A stretch of 29,444 nt of DNA from DASQWC01 sp035640475 (GCA_035640475.1 DASQWC010000061.1:1-29444); one strand, 5' to 3'. Positions 8,537-16,901 are shown, counted from the first letter of the stretch. The notes: a model not told the origin generated them from the sequence alone. Numbers and translations: made by a program.

Positions 8537-9709
8537 ATGAAGATCCTCTTCCTGTCGAGTGAGCTCGCACCCGAGCGGGCCGGCGGGATCGCCACCTACA
8601 TTGCAACGATCGCGCCGGCCATGGCCGCTCGAGGTCACGAAGTGCACGTCTTGTCGTGCGCTCCCGAGCATGAGAGCCGGGACGATCAAGCCGACGGCGT
8701 CTGGTGGCACCGGCGGCGCCTCGCCGGCGGCGACCGCGCGATGAACATGAAGAAGTACCGTCAGACGGCGCTGCGACTGGCGACATCGTTCTCGTGCCGG
8801 CGCGAGCTGGCGCGGCTCGGCACCCGCTTCGACGTCATCGAGTCACCGGAGTGGCTGGCCGAGGGCCTTCTTCTCGGCGCAATGAAGGCAACGCCGATCG
8901 TGATCAATCTGCACACGCCGCTTCACGTCCTGTTCTCGTTCGACGTCCGCGGGTTCAATCTCGACTTGCGCATGGCCGATCGCATCGAGCGGCTGGCGCT
9001 CCGGCGCGCGCGAGCCGTCACATCCACGTCGGAGCTTCTCGCCGATACGCTTTGCGCCGACGGCTGGCTGAAGCGGCGGCCGCGGATCATCCCGTACCCG
9101 GTGGATGTCGATACATGGAACGTTGGACGTCCGGTCGGTGATACAAAGCCGGTGATCTTGGTCGTTGGACGGCTCGAGCCGCGCAAATCCCCGGACGTCG
9201 CGGTCGAAGCGGCGGCGCTCCTCACAGCCGAGATCCCCGATCTCGAGCTCGTCTTCGTCGGCCGAAGCCGCGGCTACCACAAGCGTCGTCCGTACGGTGA
9301 ATTCGTCGCCGAGCTTGCCGAGAAGCGCAACGTGCGCGTGCGGCTCGTGCCGCAAATGACCAACCTGGAGGTGCGGCAACTGTACGCCGAAGCACGCGTC
9401 GTCGCCGTCCCGAGCTTGTTCGAGAGCTTTTCGATCGCCGCACTCGAAGGAATCGCGTCGGGCCGACCGGTGGTGTACACGTCGCGCATCGGAGCCGCCG
9501 AGGTGCTCCGCGGCAGCGACGTGGGAACGGAGGTGCCGCCGAGCGATCCCGAAGCACTCGCAGCAGCATTGAAGCCGTTTCTCGCCGACGCGACACACGC
9601 CGCGCGCGCAGGTGAGCTTGCGCGAGATCTCGCTCGATCAAAGTGTGGTCCCGATATCATTGCTCTGGAGCGCGAGCGCTGCTTCGAAGACGCGCTCGCC
9701 GCACACTAG
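8537..9709 (+). CDS. Glycosyltransferase family 4
   Basis: A 390-residue GT-B enzyme. The N-terminus MKILFLSSELAPERAGGIATY is the classic GT4 opening with a G-G-I-A loop that contacts the donor. VVGRLEPRKSPDVAVEAA lies in the second domain. The EX7E pair falls in FESFSIAALEG (E296, E304) before SGRPVVYTSRIGAAEVL. It starts at ATG 8537, 13 bp after the previous stop; there is no Shine-Dalgarno sequence. It is probably co-transcribed with the GT2 genes on both sides. Specificity is unknown. Confidence 0.92.
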   Translation: MKILFLSSELAPERAGGIATYIATIAPAMAARGHEVHVLSCAPEHESRDDQADGVWWHRRRLAGGDRAMNMKKYRQTALRLATSFSCRRELARLGTRFDVIESPEWLAEGLLLGAMKATPIVINLHTPLHVLFSFDVRGFNLDLRMADRIERLALRRARAVTSTSELLADTLCADGWLKRRPRIIPYPVDVDTWNVGRPVGDTKPVILVVGRLEPRKSPDVAVEAAALLTAEIPDLELVFVGRSRGYHKRRPYGEFVAELAEKRNVRVRLVPQMTNLEVRQLYAEARVVAVPSLFESFSIAALEGIASGRPVVYTSRIGAAEVLRGSDVGTEVPPSDPEALAAALKPFLADATHAARAGELARDLARSKCGPDIIALERERCFEDALAAH

Positions 9710-9717
9710 GGCAAGGC

Positions 9718-10725
9718 ATGGACCTCCGCTCATCGACGGCAACCGAGATCGTGTCGACGCGCAAAGCGGGCGCACCGGCTCCCCGCGTGTCGGTTGCCGT
9801 CTCGACGTATCAGCGAGCAAGCATGCTCGGACGGCTCTTCGCCGCACTCGACCGCCAGACGCTGCCCAAAGACGAGTTCGAGGTCGTCCTCGTCGACAAC
9901 GGTTCTTCACCCGAGACGGCTCGCGCGATTCGCGACCTGGCGCCGGCCGTGAGCTTTCCATTGCACGTCTTGCGCCTCGAGGACAACAAGGGCCCGTCGG
10001 CCGGTAGAAACATCGCCTGGCGCAACGCGCAGGCAGAGATCGTTGCGTTCACCGACGACGACTGCTCGCCGGCCGACGACTGGCTGGAGCAGGGGCTCGA
10101 CGCCATGTGCGAAGGCAACAGTGTGGTCGTCGGACGGACGAAGCCCGACCCCGCGCTTCCCATCGGCCCGTTCTCGCGCACCGTTCACGTTGGGGACGCC
10201 AATTGGCTGCCGACGTGCAACGTGTTCTATCTACGCGAAGATCTCGAAGCGGTCGGCGGATTCGATGAAGCCTTTGTCGAACCGGGATGCGAAGACACCG
10301 ATCTCGGGTATCGCGTGCGCGCCGCGTGCGGCCGCGACGTTCGTTTCGTGTCGGAAGCGCTCGTGTTCCACGACGTCCGGCCGAGCAAATTTCTCGATGC
10401 TGCCAAGGAAACCGGGCGTTGGACGGATACGCCTCGGTTCTTTCGCATCCACCCTGAAGGACGGGCGGCGCTGCATCGCGGGATCTTTTGGAAACCGTCG
10501 CATCCGAAGGTGCTCCTCGCCCTCGCCGGTATTCTCCTGGCACCGCTCCGTCCGTGGACGTTGGTGCTCACGTTGCCCTGGCTCTACTACCGCACGCGCG
10601 TCCGGCGTCCGCCGGGACGCAAACGTCATTCGTACGCAGCCCTGCCCGGAACATTCGTGGTCGACCTGCTCGAAACAGTCGCGATGGTTCGAGGATCGAT
10701 CCGTCACCGCACGTTCATCCTGTAG
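9718..10725 (+). CDS. Glycosyltransferase family 2 with hydrophobic C-terminus
   Basis: A 335-residue GT-A enzyme. VSVAVSTYQRASMLGRL opens the fold at about residue 24, VVLVDNGSSPET binds nucleotide, GPSAGRNIAWRNAQ follows, and FTDDDCSP carries the metal-binding D113-D115. CEDTDLGYRVR is the acceptor-side acidic motif. A hydrophobic stretch around residues 263-295 (VLLALAGILLAPL and VLTLPWLYY) suggests membrane anchoring. The first 20 residues are a low-complexity extension. The start is ATG 9718, with AAGG a few bases upstream as a weak ribosome site. The stop TAG shares its G with the GTG of the next gene, so translation is probably coupled. Confidence 0.9.
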   Translation: MDLRSSTATEIVSTRKAGAPAPRVSVAVSTYQRASMLGRLFAALDRQTLPKDEFEVVLVDNGSSPETARAIRDLAPAVSFPLHVLRLEDNKGPSAGRNIAWRNAQAEIVAFTDDDCSPADDWLEQGLDAMCEGNSVVVGRTKPDPALPIGPFSRTVHVGDANWLPTCNVFYLREDLEAVGGFDEAFVEPGCEDTDLGYRVRAACGRDVRFVSEALVFHDVRPSKFLDAAKETGRWTDTPRFFRIHPEGRAALHRGIFWKPSHPKVLLALAGILLAPLRPWTLVLTLPWLYYRTRVRRPPGRKRHSYAALPGTFVVDLLETVAMVRGSIRHRTFIL

Positions 10726-11900
10726 TGAAGCTGGCGCTCGTCCACGCCTTTACGTGGCCCGAGGTTCGTCGCGGCGGCGAGCGATTGCTGGACGACCTCA
10801 CCACGTATCTGCGCGGCGCTGGTCACACCGTGGACGTCTATTCGGGGACGCAGCGAGAGTCGCAGTTCCATACCGGGCCGGACGGCCGAACGTACAGACT
10901 GCGTATCCCGTGGGGACGTGCCCTCGGCCGCATCGGCCTCACACGAATCGAGACGTTCGCCGCTCGCGCGCTCACACCCCTGCTCCTGCATCGCTACGAC
11001 GCCGTCCACGCCTTCACGCCGACTGCCGCTCTTGCCGCCGTCGCCGCAGGTCACCCCACCGTGTACACGGTTCTGGGGCACCCATCCGCGCAAGCGCTTC
11101 CTCGCCGGCGCGCGCAGCGATCCGCACTCGTGCGAGCCGTCGCTTCAGCGACGGAGGTTGCCGCCCTCAGCTCGAGCGCCGCCGACGCCGTTACGTCGTC
11201 GTTCGGACGCCGTCCGATGGTTCTTCCCCCAGGCGTCTTCGTCGATCGATTCGCGCTCAATGCAGAGCCGCGCGCCGGGGCGCCGCGGCTGCTGTTCTCC
11301 GGTGACCTCGGAAATCCCGACAAAGGCCTCGTGACGCTGTTGCACGCGTTCGACCGCGTGCTCGGCGCCCACCCGGATGCGCGGCTGGCGTTGTCCGGGC
11401 CGGGTCGCGCGGATCGTGTGATGGACGAGATCGGTGCCGCGCGCGGACGCATCGAGGCCGCCGTCGACGTCCTCGGAACGGGCACAGTCGCAGACGTGCC
11501 GAGGCGCTACCGCTCCGCACACGTCACCCTCCTGCCGTCGCGCGACGAAGCGTTCGGCATCGTCTTGGTCGAGTCGCTTGCATGCGGAACACCCGTCGTC
11601 GGCGGGACGGCAGGGGGAGCCGAGGACATCGTCACGGAGGACGCTACGGGGCGCCTGGTCGTCCACGGCGACATCGCGGGTCTCGCCTCCGCGATTGAGG
11701 ACTGCATCACACTCGCACGAGACCCCGACGGCGCCCGGCGGCGCCGGGATCATGCCAAGACGTGGGACTGGAGCACGATCGGCCCCCGCTACGAATCCCT
11801 CTACGCGTCCGTGGCCGGACGGCGGCGGCTTCCCGGCCTTGGGCTCTTCAAGCGGGACGGGCGAGCAGCGCCGAGTGCGGCACGCCCCAGCCCTTCGTAA
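10725..11900 (+). CDS. Glycosyltransferase family 4
   Basis: A 391-residue GT-B enzyme starting with GTG at 10725 (TAGTG junction with the previous stop). The N-terminal domain has LALVHAFTWPEVRRGGERLL, a G-G-containing donor loop. The second domain has LLFSGDLGNPDKGLVTLL, DVLGTGTVADVPRRYRSA, and DEAFGIVLVESLACGTPVVGG with the EX7E pair E275 and E283. The C-terminal 30 residues are Arg/Pro/Ala-rich and overlap the antiparallel methyltransferase gene by 53 bp, so the tail could be under little constraint. It is the last gene of the 7603-11900 run. Confidence 0.9.
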   Translation: MKLALVHAFTWPEVRRGGERLLDDLTTYLRGAGHTVDVYSGTQRESQFHTGPDGRTYRLRIPWGRALGRIGLTRIETFAARALTPLLLHRYDAVHAFTPTAALAAVAAGHPTVYTVLGHPSAQALPRRRAQRSALVRAVASATEVAALSSSAADAVTSSFGRRPMVLPPGVFVDRFALNAEPRAGAPRLLFSGDLGNPDKGLVTLLHAFDRVLGAHPDARLALSGPGRADRVMDEIGAARGRIEAAVDVLGTGTVADVPRRYRSAHVTLLPSRDEAFGIVLVESLACGTPVVGGTAGGAEDIVTEDATGRLVVHGDIAGLASAIEDCITLARDPDGARRRRDHAKTWDWSTIGPRYESLYASVAGRRRLPGLGLFKRDGRAAPSAARPSPS

Positions 11901-12678
11901 CGAGGCGGCACAGCGCGCGCGCCCGTGCCGAGGCGTGCACGGGTGGATGGCTCGTCCCGAACGGGATGCTGTACGGCCGAATGACACGCTCGATGCGGAA
12001 GCCGGCCGCGCGAACCAGCGCTCGGTGCCCGGCGAGATTCGGGACATGCCACTGGACATTGTGGATCCCGCTCATGTTCGTGAGCGGGAGCCTTCGATGC
12101 ACCGCGGTGAGGGCAACGTCGATCTGCTCGCACGACATGAACATCCCTTCGCATACACCGCGAATCGCCTCGAGCGCACGCAGTGGATCGCGCAGATGGA
12201 GCATGAGGCTGCCGCAAACGACGACGTCAAACGTGCCGACGGTGGCCGGAGACAGATCGTAGACACTGATCTCGCGCTTGCGAACCGACGAGCCGAGTGC
12301 TCGAGCCGCGACGTCGAAGCCGTGACCCTTCACACCCGCGATCTGTCGCAGGTATTCCACCCCGCCGGCGCGAACCGCCGGCGGCCAGTCCCAGTCCTCA
12401 TGGGACGCGACGTCGGTTGCGATCACTTCCGAGGCGCCGCGACGCTCCAGCTCGAAGGCCAATTGCCCGTCGTAGGTGCCGATATCAAGACAGCGTTTGC
12501 CGCGAACCTCGGGCCACGGCAGCCTGCTGATGATCGTCGTGAGGTCGAACCAGCCGTCTGTCACGATGCCCGGACGAAGCTGCATCGTGTGATACCAGAC
12601 CGGATTGTCGCGGACGGCGTCGGCTACTTCCTGGTCGCTCCAGCCGTCGCGAACGTCTTGCTCGCTCACGTTGGTCAC
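11848..12678 (-). CDS. SAM-dependent methyltransferase, CmoB/DUF1698-like
   Basis: A 276-residue class I methyltransferase. NPVWYHTMQLRPG and DGWFDLTTIISRLPWP precede motif I, CLDIGTYDG at 63-71; V-I-A-T-D-V is the acidic strand-2 end, and FDVVVCGSLMLHLRDP is the motif IV/post-IV region. The HTMQL..G..T.GWFDL lead-in is characteristic of proteins resembling tRNA (mo5U34) methyltransferase CmoB, but such proteins are common in actinobacterial secondary-metabolite and glycan clusters, so a sugar or lipid acceptor is more likely here. The start is GTG 12678, since the open frame further upstream has no plausible methyltransferase sequence and is antisense to the next gene. The 3' end overlaps the convergent GT4 by 53 bp. 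Confidence 0.82.
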   Translation of the reverse strand: MTNVSEQDVRDGWSDQEVADAVRDNPVWYHTMQLRPGIVTDGWFDLTTIISRLPWPEVRGKRCLDIGTYDGQLAFELERRGASEVIATDVASHEDWDWPPAVRAGGVEYLRQIAGVKGHGFDVAARALGSSVRKREISVYDLSPATVGTFDVVVCGSLMLHLRDPLRALEAIRGVCEGMFMSCEQIDVALTAVHRRLPLTNMSGIHNVQWHVPNLAGHRALVRAAGFRIERVIRPYSIPFGTSHPPVHASARARALCRLVTKGWGVPHSALLARPA

Positions 12679-12694
12679 GGTACACGCTGGCGCA

Positions 12695-12749
12695 CAGGTA
12701 TTGTTCCATCGCCCAGGTATGTTCACATCGACAGGTATGTTCACATCGA
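12695..12749 (+). repeat. Tandem 18-bp direct repeats upstream of the nucleotidyltransferase
   Basis: The sequence caggtatgttcacatcga occurs twice, perfectly and head to tail, at 12714-12731 and 12732-12749; the second copy ends 1 bp before the ATG at 12751. A degenerate third copy (caggtattgttccatcgc) lies at 12695-12712. The array fills most of the 72-bp gap between divergent genes. Each perfect copy contains TATGTT, a -10-like hexamer; the one in the last copy is 9 nt from the ATG. It could be an operator, a duplicated promoter or a slippage duplication. Confidence 0.85.
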
Positions 12750-12754
12750 AATGA
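12719..12754 (+). CDS. Possible 11-codon leader ORF inside the repeats
   Basis: Because each repeat contains an in-frame ATG, the array encodes MFTSTGMFTSK, with the stop TGA overlapping the ATG of the nucleotidyltransferase (AAATGA). It could couple translation or be an accident of the duplication. If the downstream gene is transcribed leaderless it would not be in the mRNA. There is no Shine-Dalgarno sequence. Confidence 0.15.
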   Translation: MFTSTGMFTSK

Positions 12755-13461
12755 TCGAGACACTCATCTTGTGCGGCGGTCGCGGAACGCGCGCCTATCC
12801 GCACACGCTCGAGCTTCCGAAGCCGCTGCTGGACGTCGCCGGCCGTCCGATCCTGCATCACGTCATGGAGATCTACGCGAATCAGGGATATGAGCGCTTC
12901 GTTCTCGCCGGTGGATACAAGATCGAGCTGATCGAGCAGTTCTCCAGCGACCTCCCGACGCAGTGGAGTGTCGACGTCGTCGACACCGGGCTCGACACGA
13001 ATAAGGGAGAGCGCGTCCGGCGGTGCCGCGAGTATCTGGGTGAACGCTTCTTCGTCACGTATGGGGACGGAGTGGGAAACATCGATCTTGCCCGGCTCGT
13101 CGCGCATCACGACGCACATCCAGGCGCGGCGACCGTAACCGTCGTCCCGCTACCATCGCAGTTCGGAACTCTGACGTTCGGCGACGACGGCCGTGTGACG
13201 AGCTTCCAGGAAAAGCCGCGTATCGAGGGTCACTGGATCAACGCGGGGTTCTTCGTCATGGACGATCGGGTCTTCGACATGTGGGAAGGCGACGACCTCG
13301 AGCGCGACGTCTGTCCCGCACTCGCGAAGGCGGGTGAGCTCTTTACCTACGAGCACGACGGCTTCTGGAGGTGGATGGACACATTCAAGGAAGCGATGGA
13401 GCTCTCGGCGATCGCGGACGAGGCCACCGACCGAAACGGAAAACCGCCATGGCTGCTCTGA
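12751..13461 (+). CDS. rfbF: Glucose-1-phosphate cytidylyltransferase-like nucleotidyltransferase
   Basis: A 236-residue sugar-1-phosphate nucleotidyltransferase, predicted to make CDP-glucose (or another NDP-hexose) from CTP and glucose-1-phosphate. The signature LILCGGRGTRAYP (residues 5-17) binds the nucleotide, and LPKPLLDVAGRPILHHVMEIY follows it closely. Features pointing to the RfbF group rather than RmlA or GalU are VTYGDGVGNIDL, GHWINAGFFVMDD, the EGDDLERD segment and the ending GFWRWMDTFKE...GKPPW. Length is slightly short for RfbF (about 255) and normal for the superfamily. The start is ATG 12751; the long open frame upstream is antisense to other genes. The 3' end overlaps the epimerase gene by 13 nt, so the two proteins probably act in sequence. 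Confidence 0.8.
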   Translation: MIETLILCGGRGTRAYPHTLELPKPLLDVAGRPILHHVMEIYANQGYERFVLAGGYKIELIEQFSSDLPTQWSVDVVDTGLDTNKGERVRRCREYLGERFFVTYGDGVGNIDLARLVAHHDAHPGAATVTVVPLPSQFGTLTFGDDGRVTSFQEKPRIEGHWINAGFFVMDDRVFDMWEGDDLERDVCPALAKAGELFTYEHDGFWRWMDTFKEAMELSAIADEATDRNGKPPWLL

Positions 13462-14423
13462 GCGAAAGCCGCGTGCTCGTCACGGGGGCTTCAGGCTTCA
13501 TCGGCTCTCACTTGACCCGGCGGCTCGTCGTCGAGGGAGCCGACGTTCACGCCCTCACGCCTGCGGTCTCATCGGTCTATCCCGGACGACTGCTCGATCT
13601 CCGTGACAAGATCACACTCCACGAGGCCAACATCACCGACCGGAGCGCGATGGACGACCTCGCGAAGACCGTTCGTCCGAACGTTGTGTTCCACCTCGCT
13701 GCATACACGCACGTCGGCAAGTCTTGGCAACGCGTCGACGAGTGCGTCCAGACCAACGTGCAGGGAACCGTCAGCCTCCTCAAAGCGCTCGAGCCGGTCG
13801 GCTACGAACGCTTCATCAACACTGGAACGAGCGAGATCTACGGCGACATCGAGGTGCCGTTCCGCGAGGATGCGCAGGTAAACCCTTGCTCCCCCTACTC
13901 GGTGTCGAAATACGCCGCCGAGCGCTTTTGCCGAATGTTCCATCAAGGTCACGGATGGCCGATCGTGCTCGTCCGGCCCTTCAACGCCTACGGGCCGGCG
14001 CAGAGCCCCGACCGGATCGTCCCGGAGACGATCGTGCGCGCATTGCGCAAGCAGGAGATGAAGACGACCAGCGGGCGTCAGACGCGGGAATTCAACTACG
14101 TCGAGGACCTTGCCGACGGATTCGTGAAGCTCGCGACGACGCCGGGAATCGAAGGAGAGCTGTTCAACCTCGGCTGCGGCTCCGACGTGGCCATCCGCGA
14201 TGTCGTGACCATGATCTTGGAGCTGATGGGCAACCCAATCGAGGCACAGATCGGCGCGTTGCCCGACCGGCCGACGGAGATCTGGCGCATGTACTCCGAC
14301 AACACGCGCGCTCGCGAGCGGCTCGGCTGGGAGCCGAAGCACACACTGCGAGAAGGACTCGAGAAGACCATCCAGTGGTACCGCGAAGAGCTCGGCCGCA
14401 ACGGCTCGAGCTTCGAGGCGTAG
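13449..14423 (+). CDS. NAD-dependent sugar epimerase/dehydratase (extended SDR)
   Basis: A 324-residue extended short-chain dehydrogenase/reductase that probably modifies the sugar nucleotide made by the preceding gene, using tightly bound NAD. The Rossmann motif is GASGFIG at 13-19, NVVFHLAA lines the cofactor site, NTGTSEIYG contains the catalytic Ser/Thr, and Y150-S-V-S-K154 is the catalytic pair. RPFNAYGPAQSPDRIVPETI and QTREFNYVEDLADG are usual substrate-domain motifs. The N-terminus lacks the T-G-F-K-G pattern of true CDP-glucose 4,6-dehydratase (RfbG); it looks more like GalE, RmlB or GDP-mannose-type enzymes. The reaction (4,6-dehydration or epimerisation) is therefore open. The start is ATG 13449, inside the 3' end of the nucleotidyltransferase gene. 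Confidence 0.85.
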   Translation: MAALSESRVLVTGASGFIGSHLTRRLVVEGADVHALTPAVSSVYPGRLLDLRDKITLHEANITDRSAMDDLAKTVRPNVVFHLAAYTHVGKSWQRVDECVQTNVQGTVSLLKALEPVGYERFINTGTSEIYGDIEVPFREDAQVNPCSPYSVSKYAAERFCRMFHQGHGWPIVLVRPFNAYGPAQSPDRIVPETIVRALRKQEMKTTSGRQTREFNYVEDLADGFVKLATTPGIEGELFNLGCGSDVAIRDVVTMILELMGNPIEAQIGALPDRPTEIWRMYSDNTRARERLGWEPKHTLREGLEKTIQWYREELGRNGSSFEA

Positions 14424-14427
14424 AACC

Positions 14428-15387
14428 TCAGGTCTTCTTTCGCAGCTTGGTCCAGCGCCAATACGCGCGAAACCGCCACGCACGCGGGAGCCGTGCAATG
14501 AAGTGCACCGCGGGCGTATCGTCGGTGATCGGCGTGGAGGCCCAGGGCGTGCGCGCGAGCGTCGCGCGGTAGGCGTCGCGCCACGGGTGATCGTTTAGGT
14601 AGTGCCAGGGCTTGCGCATGGCCGGGCCTTCGAAGTGCAGGACGGCCGGAGCCTGCGTCGCTTCGCGGACTGCGTCCGCACCGAAAACCTCTCGGGCCCA
14701 GCTCGCCCACGTCCAAAGGCTGTTCATCGCATTCCAGCGCGGATGGAGCGGCTTCCAACGCTGGTTGAAGACGACGTTCAGCGTGTCTTGGTCGAGCCAC
14801 GAGATCCGGTGCGCGTTCTCCGCCGCAAAACGAAGCATCGCCGAGGATGCATCCTCGGACCGCAAACGGTCGAGATCCATCAGGAGCACGCCCGCGTTGA
14901 AGTACGTTCGGGGATCGGCGATCCCGAGGGCCCGCACGCGACCTCTCTTCGACGGCTCGACAACGTTGGCCACGGCGGCGAGCGGACTGTCGTCCAGAGC
15001 CGTCGTCCACAGCGGTCCGAGCGGCTCGCAGATGAACGTGTCGCCGTCGAGCAGGACGACGCGACCGACGCCTCCCAGGACGTCGGGAACAACCAGCCGG
15101 TACCAGGTGACCCACCCGCCGCTCGAGGGGCGCCGCAAGGCGTCGATGCGCTCGTCGGAGACGACATGCGAAAGGAGCGTGCCGCCGCCTCGGGAAACGA
15201 GGCCATCCAGCAGTTGTGCGTCGGTGTCGGGCACGTCTCCGCCGTGCAAGAGGTGCACGATCAGCGCTCCCGGATCGTGGCGATCGAGCGCAGACAGCAG
15301 CAACGTGGCCGTCCACGGCAGGTACGCTCGGTCGGTGGCGACGACGATGTGAATCGGGGCAGGGTCGCCGGAGCCGGCGGACGTCAC
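14428..15387 (-). CDS. Glycosyltransferase family 8
   Basis: A 319-residue retaining GT-A enzyme of the LgtC/glycogenin type. IHIVVATDRAYLPWTATLLLS is the GT8 opening; VVLLDGDTFICEPL carries the DxD motif D114-G-D116; YFNAGVLLMDL and WLDQDTLNVVF are the conserved acceptor and donor contacts; HFEGPAMRKPW is the C-terminal H-x-x-G-x-x-K/R-P-W signature. It starts at GTG 15387, which overlaps the preceding methyltransferase stop as GTGA; the frame further upstream is antisense or shadow. It is the last gene of the 16868-14428 operon and ends 4 bp from the convergent epimerase gene. It is the only GT8 in the locus, so it probably adds an alpha-linked hexose. Confidence 0.93.
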   Translation of the reverse strand: MTSAGSGDPAPIHIVVATDRAYLPWTATLLLSALDRHDPGALIVHLLHGGDVPDTDAQLLDGLVSRGGGTLLSHVVSDERIDALRRPSSGGWVTWYRLVVPDVLGGVGRVVLLDGDTFICEPLGPLWTTALDDSPLAAVANVVEPSKRGRVRALGIADPRTYFNAGVLLMDLDRLRSEDASSAMLRFAAENAHRISWLDQDTLNVVFNQRWKPLHPRWNAMNSLWTWASWAREVFGADAVREATQAPAVLHFEGPAMRKPWHYLNDHPWRDAYRATLARTPWASTPITDDTPAVHFIARLPRAWRFRAYWRWTKLRKKT

Positions 15388-16157
15388 TTCCGAAGCAGCA
15401 CGAGGTAGTCCCGCGCCTTGTAAAAGTTCTCGGGAGCCTCGGCCCCCTCCGACAGAACGGTAAGGCCGGCGTGCGACGCGAGTGTTCTCACGACTTCGGG
15501 AGTAACGAAGTAGTGACCCTCGAGGGTGAAGCGCGCCTGACCTGCGAACCGCTTCCAGCCTTCGGCCGCCGTGAGGTTCGACGTGTGCAGAAAGGCTGTT
15601 CCGCCGGGTTTCAGCGCTTCGCCGATCTGCCTGATGTACTTCCACATCGTGTGAACGTCCAAGTGCACAAACACATCGAAGGAGTAGATGAAGTCGGGTT
15701 GCGCAGCAACGAGTGACGGGGGGAAGGTCGCGTCTTCGACGTGGATGTACGAGACGTTGGTCCGATCCTCGAGGACGACTTTGAGCCGCTCGAGCATCTC
15801 CCTTGAGATGTCCATGCAGTACAGGTGCTTGACGCGCGGCGCAACACGCGCAGCAATCCGTCCGCCGCCGCTTCCGATCTCGACGACGACGGCCTCGGAG
15901 GTCGCGTACGGATAGACGAACTCGTCGAGGACCGCCGTGACGTCCTCGGGATGGCCCCACTCGTCACCCAGAAACTCGTATTCCGCCGGCTTCGACGAGT
16001 CCGACCCGGCCTCGAATCCGCGGAACTGCTGGGTCCATCGCTTCGCGTACCTGTTCCAATACCAACGGTTCTCCTCGAGATTGCCCGGAGGCCCCGTCTG
16101 CGCCGGCGGTCGCAAGATCCCGAGGGCGCGCAGGCGCGAGCGAATTCGGAGGGGCAC
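15384..16157 (-). CDS. SAM-dependent methyltransferase
   Basis: A 257-residue class I methyltransferase. WYWNRYAKRWTQQF leads in, motif I is VEIGSGGGR at 92-100, YCMDISREMLERLK is the acidic-loop region, and YSFDVFVHLDVHTMWKYI is the motif IV to post-IV stretch; GGTAFLHTSNL follows. This pattern is typical of Methyltransf_25/23 proteins in glycan clusters, which methylate sugar hydroxyls or lipid groups. The GTG start at 16157 lies 9 bp after the previous stop, and the 3' end overlaps the GT8 start (GTGA), so it is the middle gene of a three-gene operon. Confidence 0.86.
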   Translation of the reverse strand: MPLRIRSRLRALGILRPPAQTGPPGNLEENRWYWNRYAKRWTQQFRGFEAGSDSSKPAEYEFLGDEWGHPEDVTAVLDEFVYPYATSEAVVVEIGSGGGRIAARVAPRVKHLYCMDISREMLERLKVVLEDRTNVSYIHVEDATFPPSLVAAQPDFIYSFDVFVHLDVHTMWKYIRQIGEALKPGGTAFLHTSNLTAAEGWKRFAGQARFTLEGHYFVTPEVVRTLASHAGLTVLSEGAEAPENFYKARDYLVLLRK

Positions 16158-16166
16158 ACCCGCAGT

Positions 16167-16868
16167 CTAGTGAGGCTTGGACGCGAGCACGGCGAGGATC
16201 AGCCCGTTGTCGACGCGCGCTTCGTTGCGATACCGGCGATCGCTGAACGCGATCGCGGCCTGCATCAGCAATGCATACGCGCGCCGCAGCCAGGTCGGCA
16301 GGTAACCGATCGTGCCGTCCTGAAGGAGCTGCAGCGCCGCCGCGACGAGGCCCATGACCCCGCGGAACCCGCGCACATGAAAGCCCGCCGCCTCGACGGT
16401 CTTCTGCAGGCCGGTACGGGTCCACCGCCAGTGATCCTCGGGATCGCGGTGGTAGTACATGATCCCGTGTGTTGAGAGCACGAGGCTCCCGCCGGGCCGG
16501 AGCACGCGGTAGCACTCGGTCAGGTACCGCGCGGGGTCGTCCACGTGCTCCAAGACCTGTGTCGACAGGACGAGGTCGACATCGTTGTCCGGAAGGGGCA
16601 GATCACCTTCGGGACTGATGACGACATCCGCCGTCGGGTTTCCGGCAATGTCGGCACCGATGTAATCGGCATCGCCGGGCAGCTCCGATCGGTACGGGGA
16701 GTCGGCGCAGCCGAAGTCGAGCACTCTCGCCTCCGGTGGAAGCCCGCTCTCGGCGACCAGCGTGCGAACGAGCTCGCGCATCCGGCGGTTGTGGTAGCCG
16801 AACTGCGACGAGCGTTTCGTGTCGCGAATATCGTCGCGTCGCCTCAAAAATCTCTGTGGTGAGCTCAT
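16167..16868 (-). CDS. SAM-dependent methyltransferase (Methyltransf_11 type)
   Basis: A 233-residue class I methyltransferase. Motif I is VLDFGCADSPY at 49-59, IGADIAGNPTADV is the strand-2 acidic region, and DVDLVLSTQVLEHVDDPARYL with VLRPGGSLVLSTHG are motifs IV to VI. The C-terminal part, with HRDPEDHWRWTRTGL and a hydrophobic VMGLVAAALQLLQ, is common in the type found beside glycosyltransferases. The start is ATG 16868; the frame is open further but antisense to the next gene. A TACGCT hexamer lies 9 nt upstream on this strand (16878-16883), giving a short or absent leader. It opens the operon 16868-14428. Confidence 0.86.
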   Translation of the reverse strand: MSSPQRFLRRRDDIRDTKRSSQFGYHNRRMRELVRTLVAESGLPPEARVLDFGCADSPYRSELPGDADYIGADIAGNPTADVVISPEGDLPLPDNDVDLVLSTQVLEHVDDPARYLTECYRVLRPGGSLVLSTHGIMYYHRDPEDHWRWTRTGLQKTVEAAGFHVRGFRGVMGLVAAALQLLQDGTIGYLPTWLRRAYALLMQAAIAFSDRRYRNEARVDNGLILAVLASKPH

Positions 16869-16901
16869 CCGGTCAAGAGCGTACGAAAATGGACCCGGAT
16901 G

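Noticed and set aside
12714..12749. The 18-bp repeats as a CRISPR or integration att site
   Set aside because: Repeats are directly adjacent without spacers, and no integrase or tRNA gene lies nearby.
11434..12750. In-frame upstream extension of the nucleotidyltransferase
   Set aside because: The frame is open for about 440 codons upstream, but that stretch is antisense to the methyltransferase and overlaps the GT4; its translation is Arg/Pro-rich shadow sequence with no domain. The true start is ATG 12751.
13569..14498. Minus-strand open frame opposite the epimerase gene
   Set aside because: No recognisable domain; the plus-strand SDR motifs are complete. It is a high-GC shadow frame.
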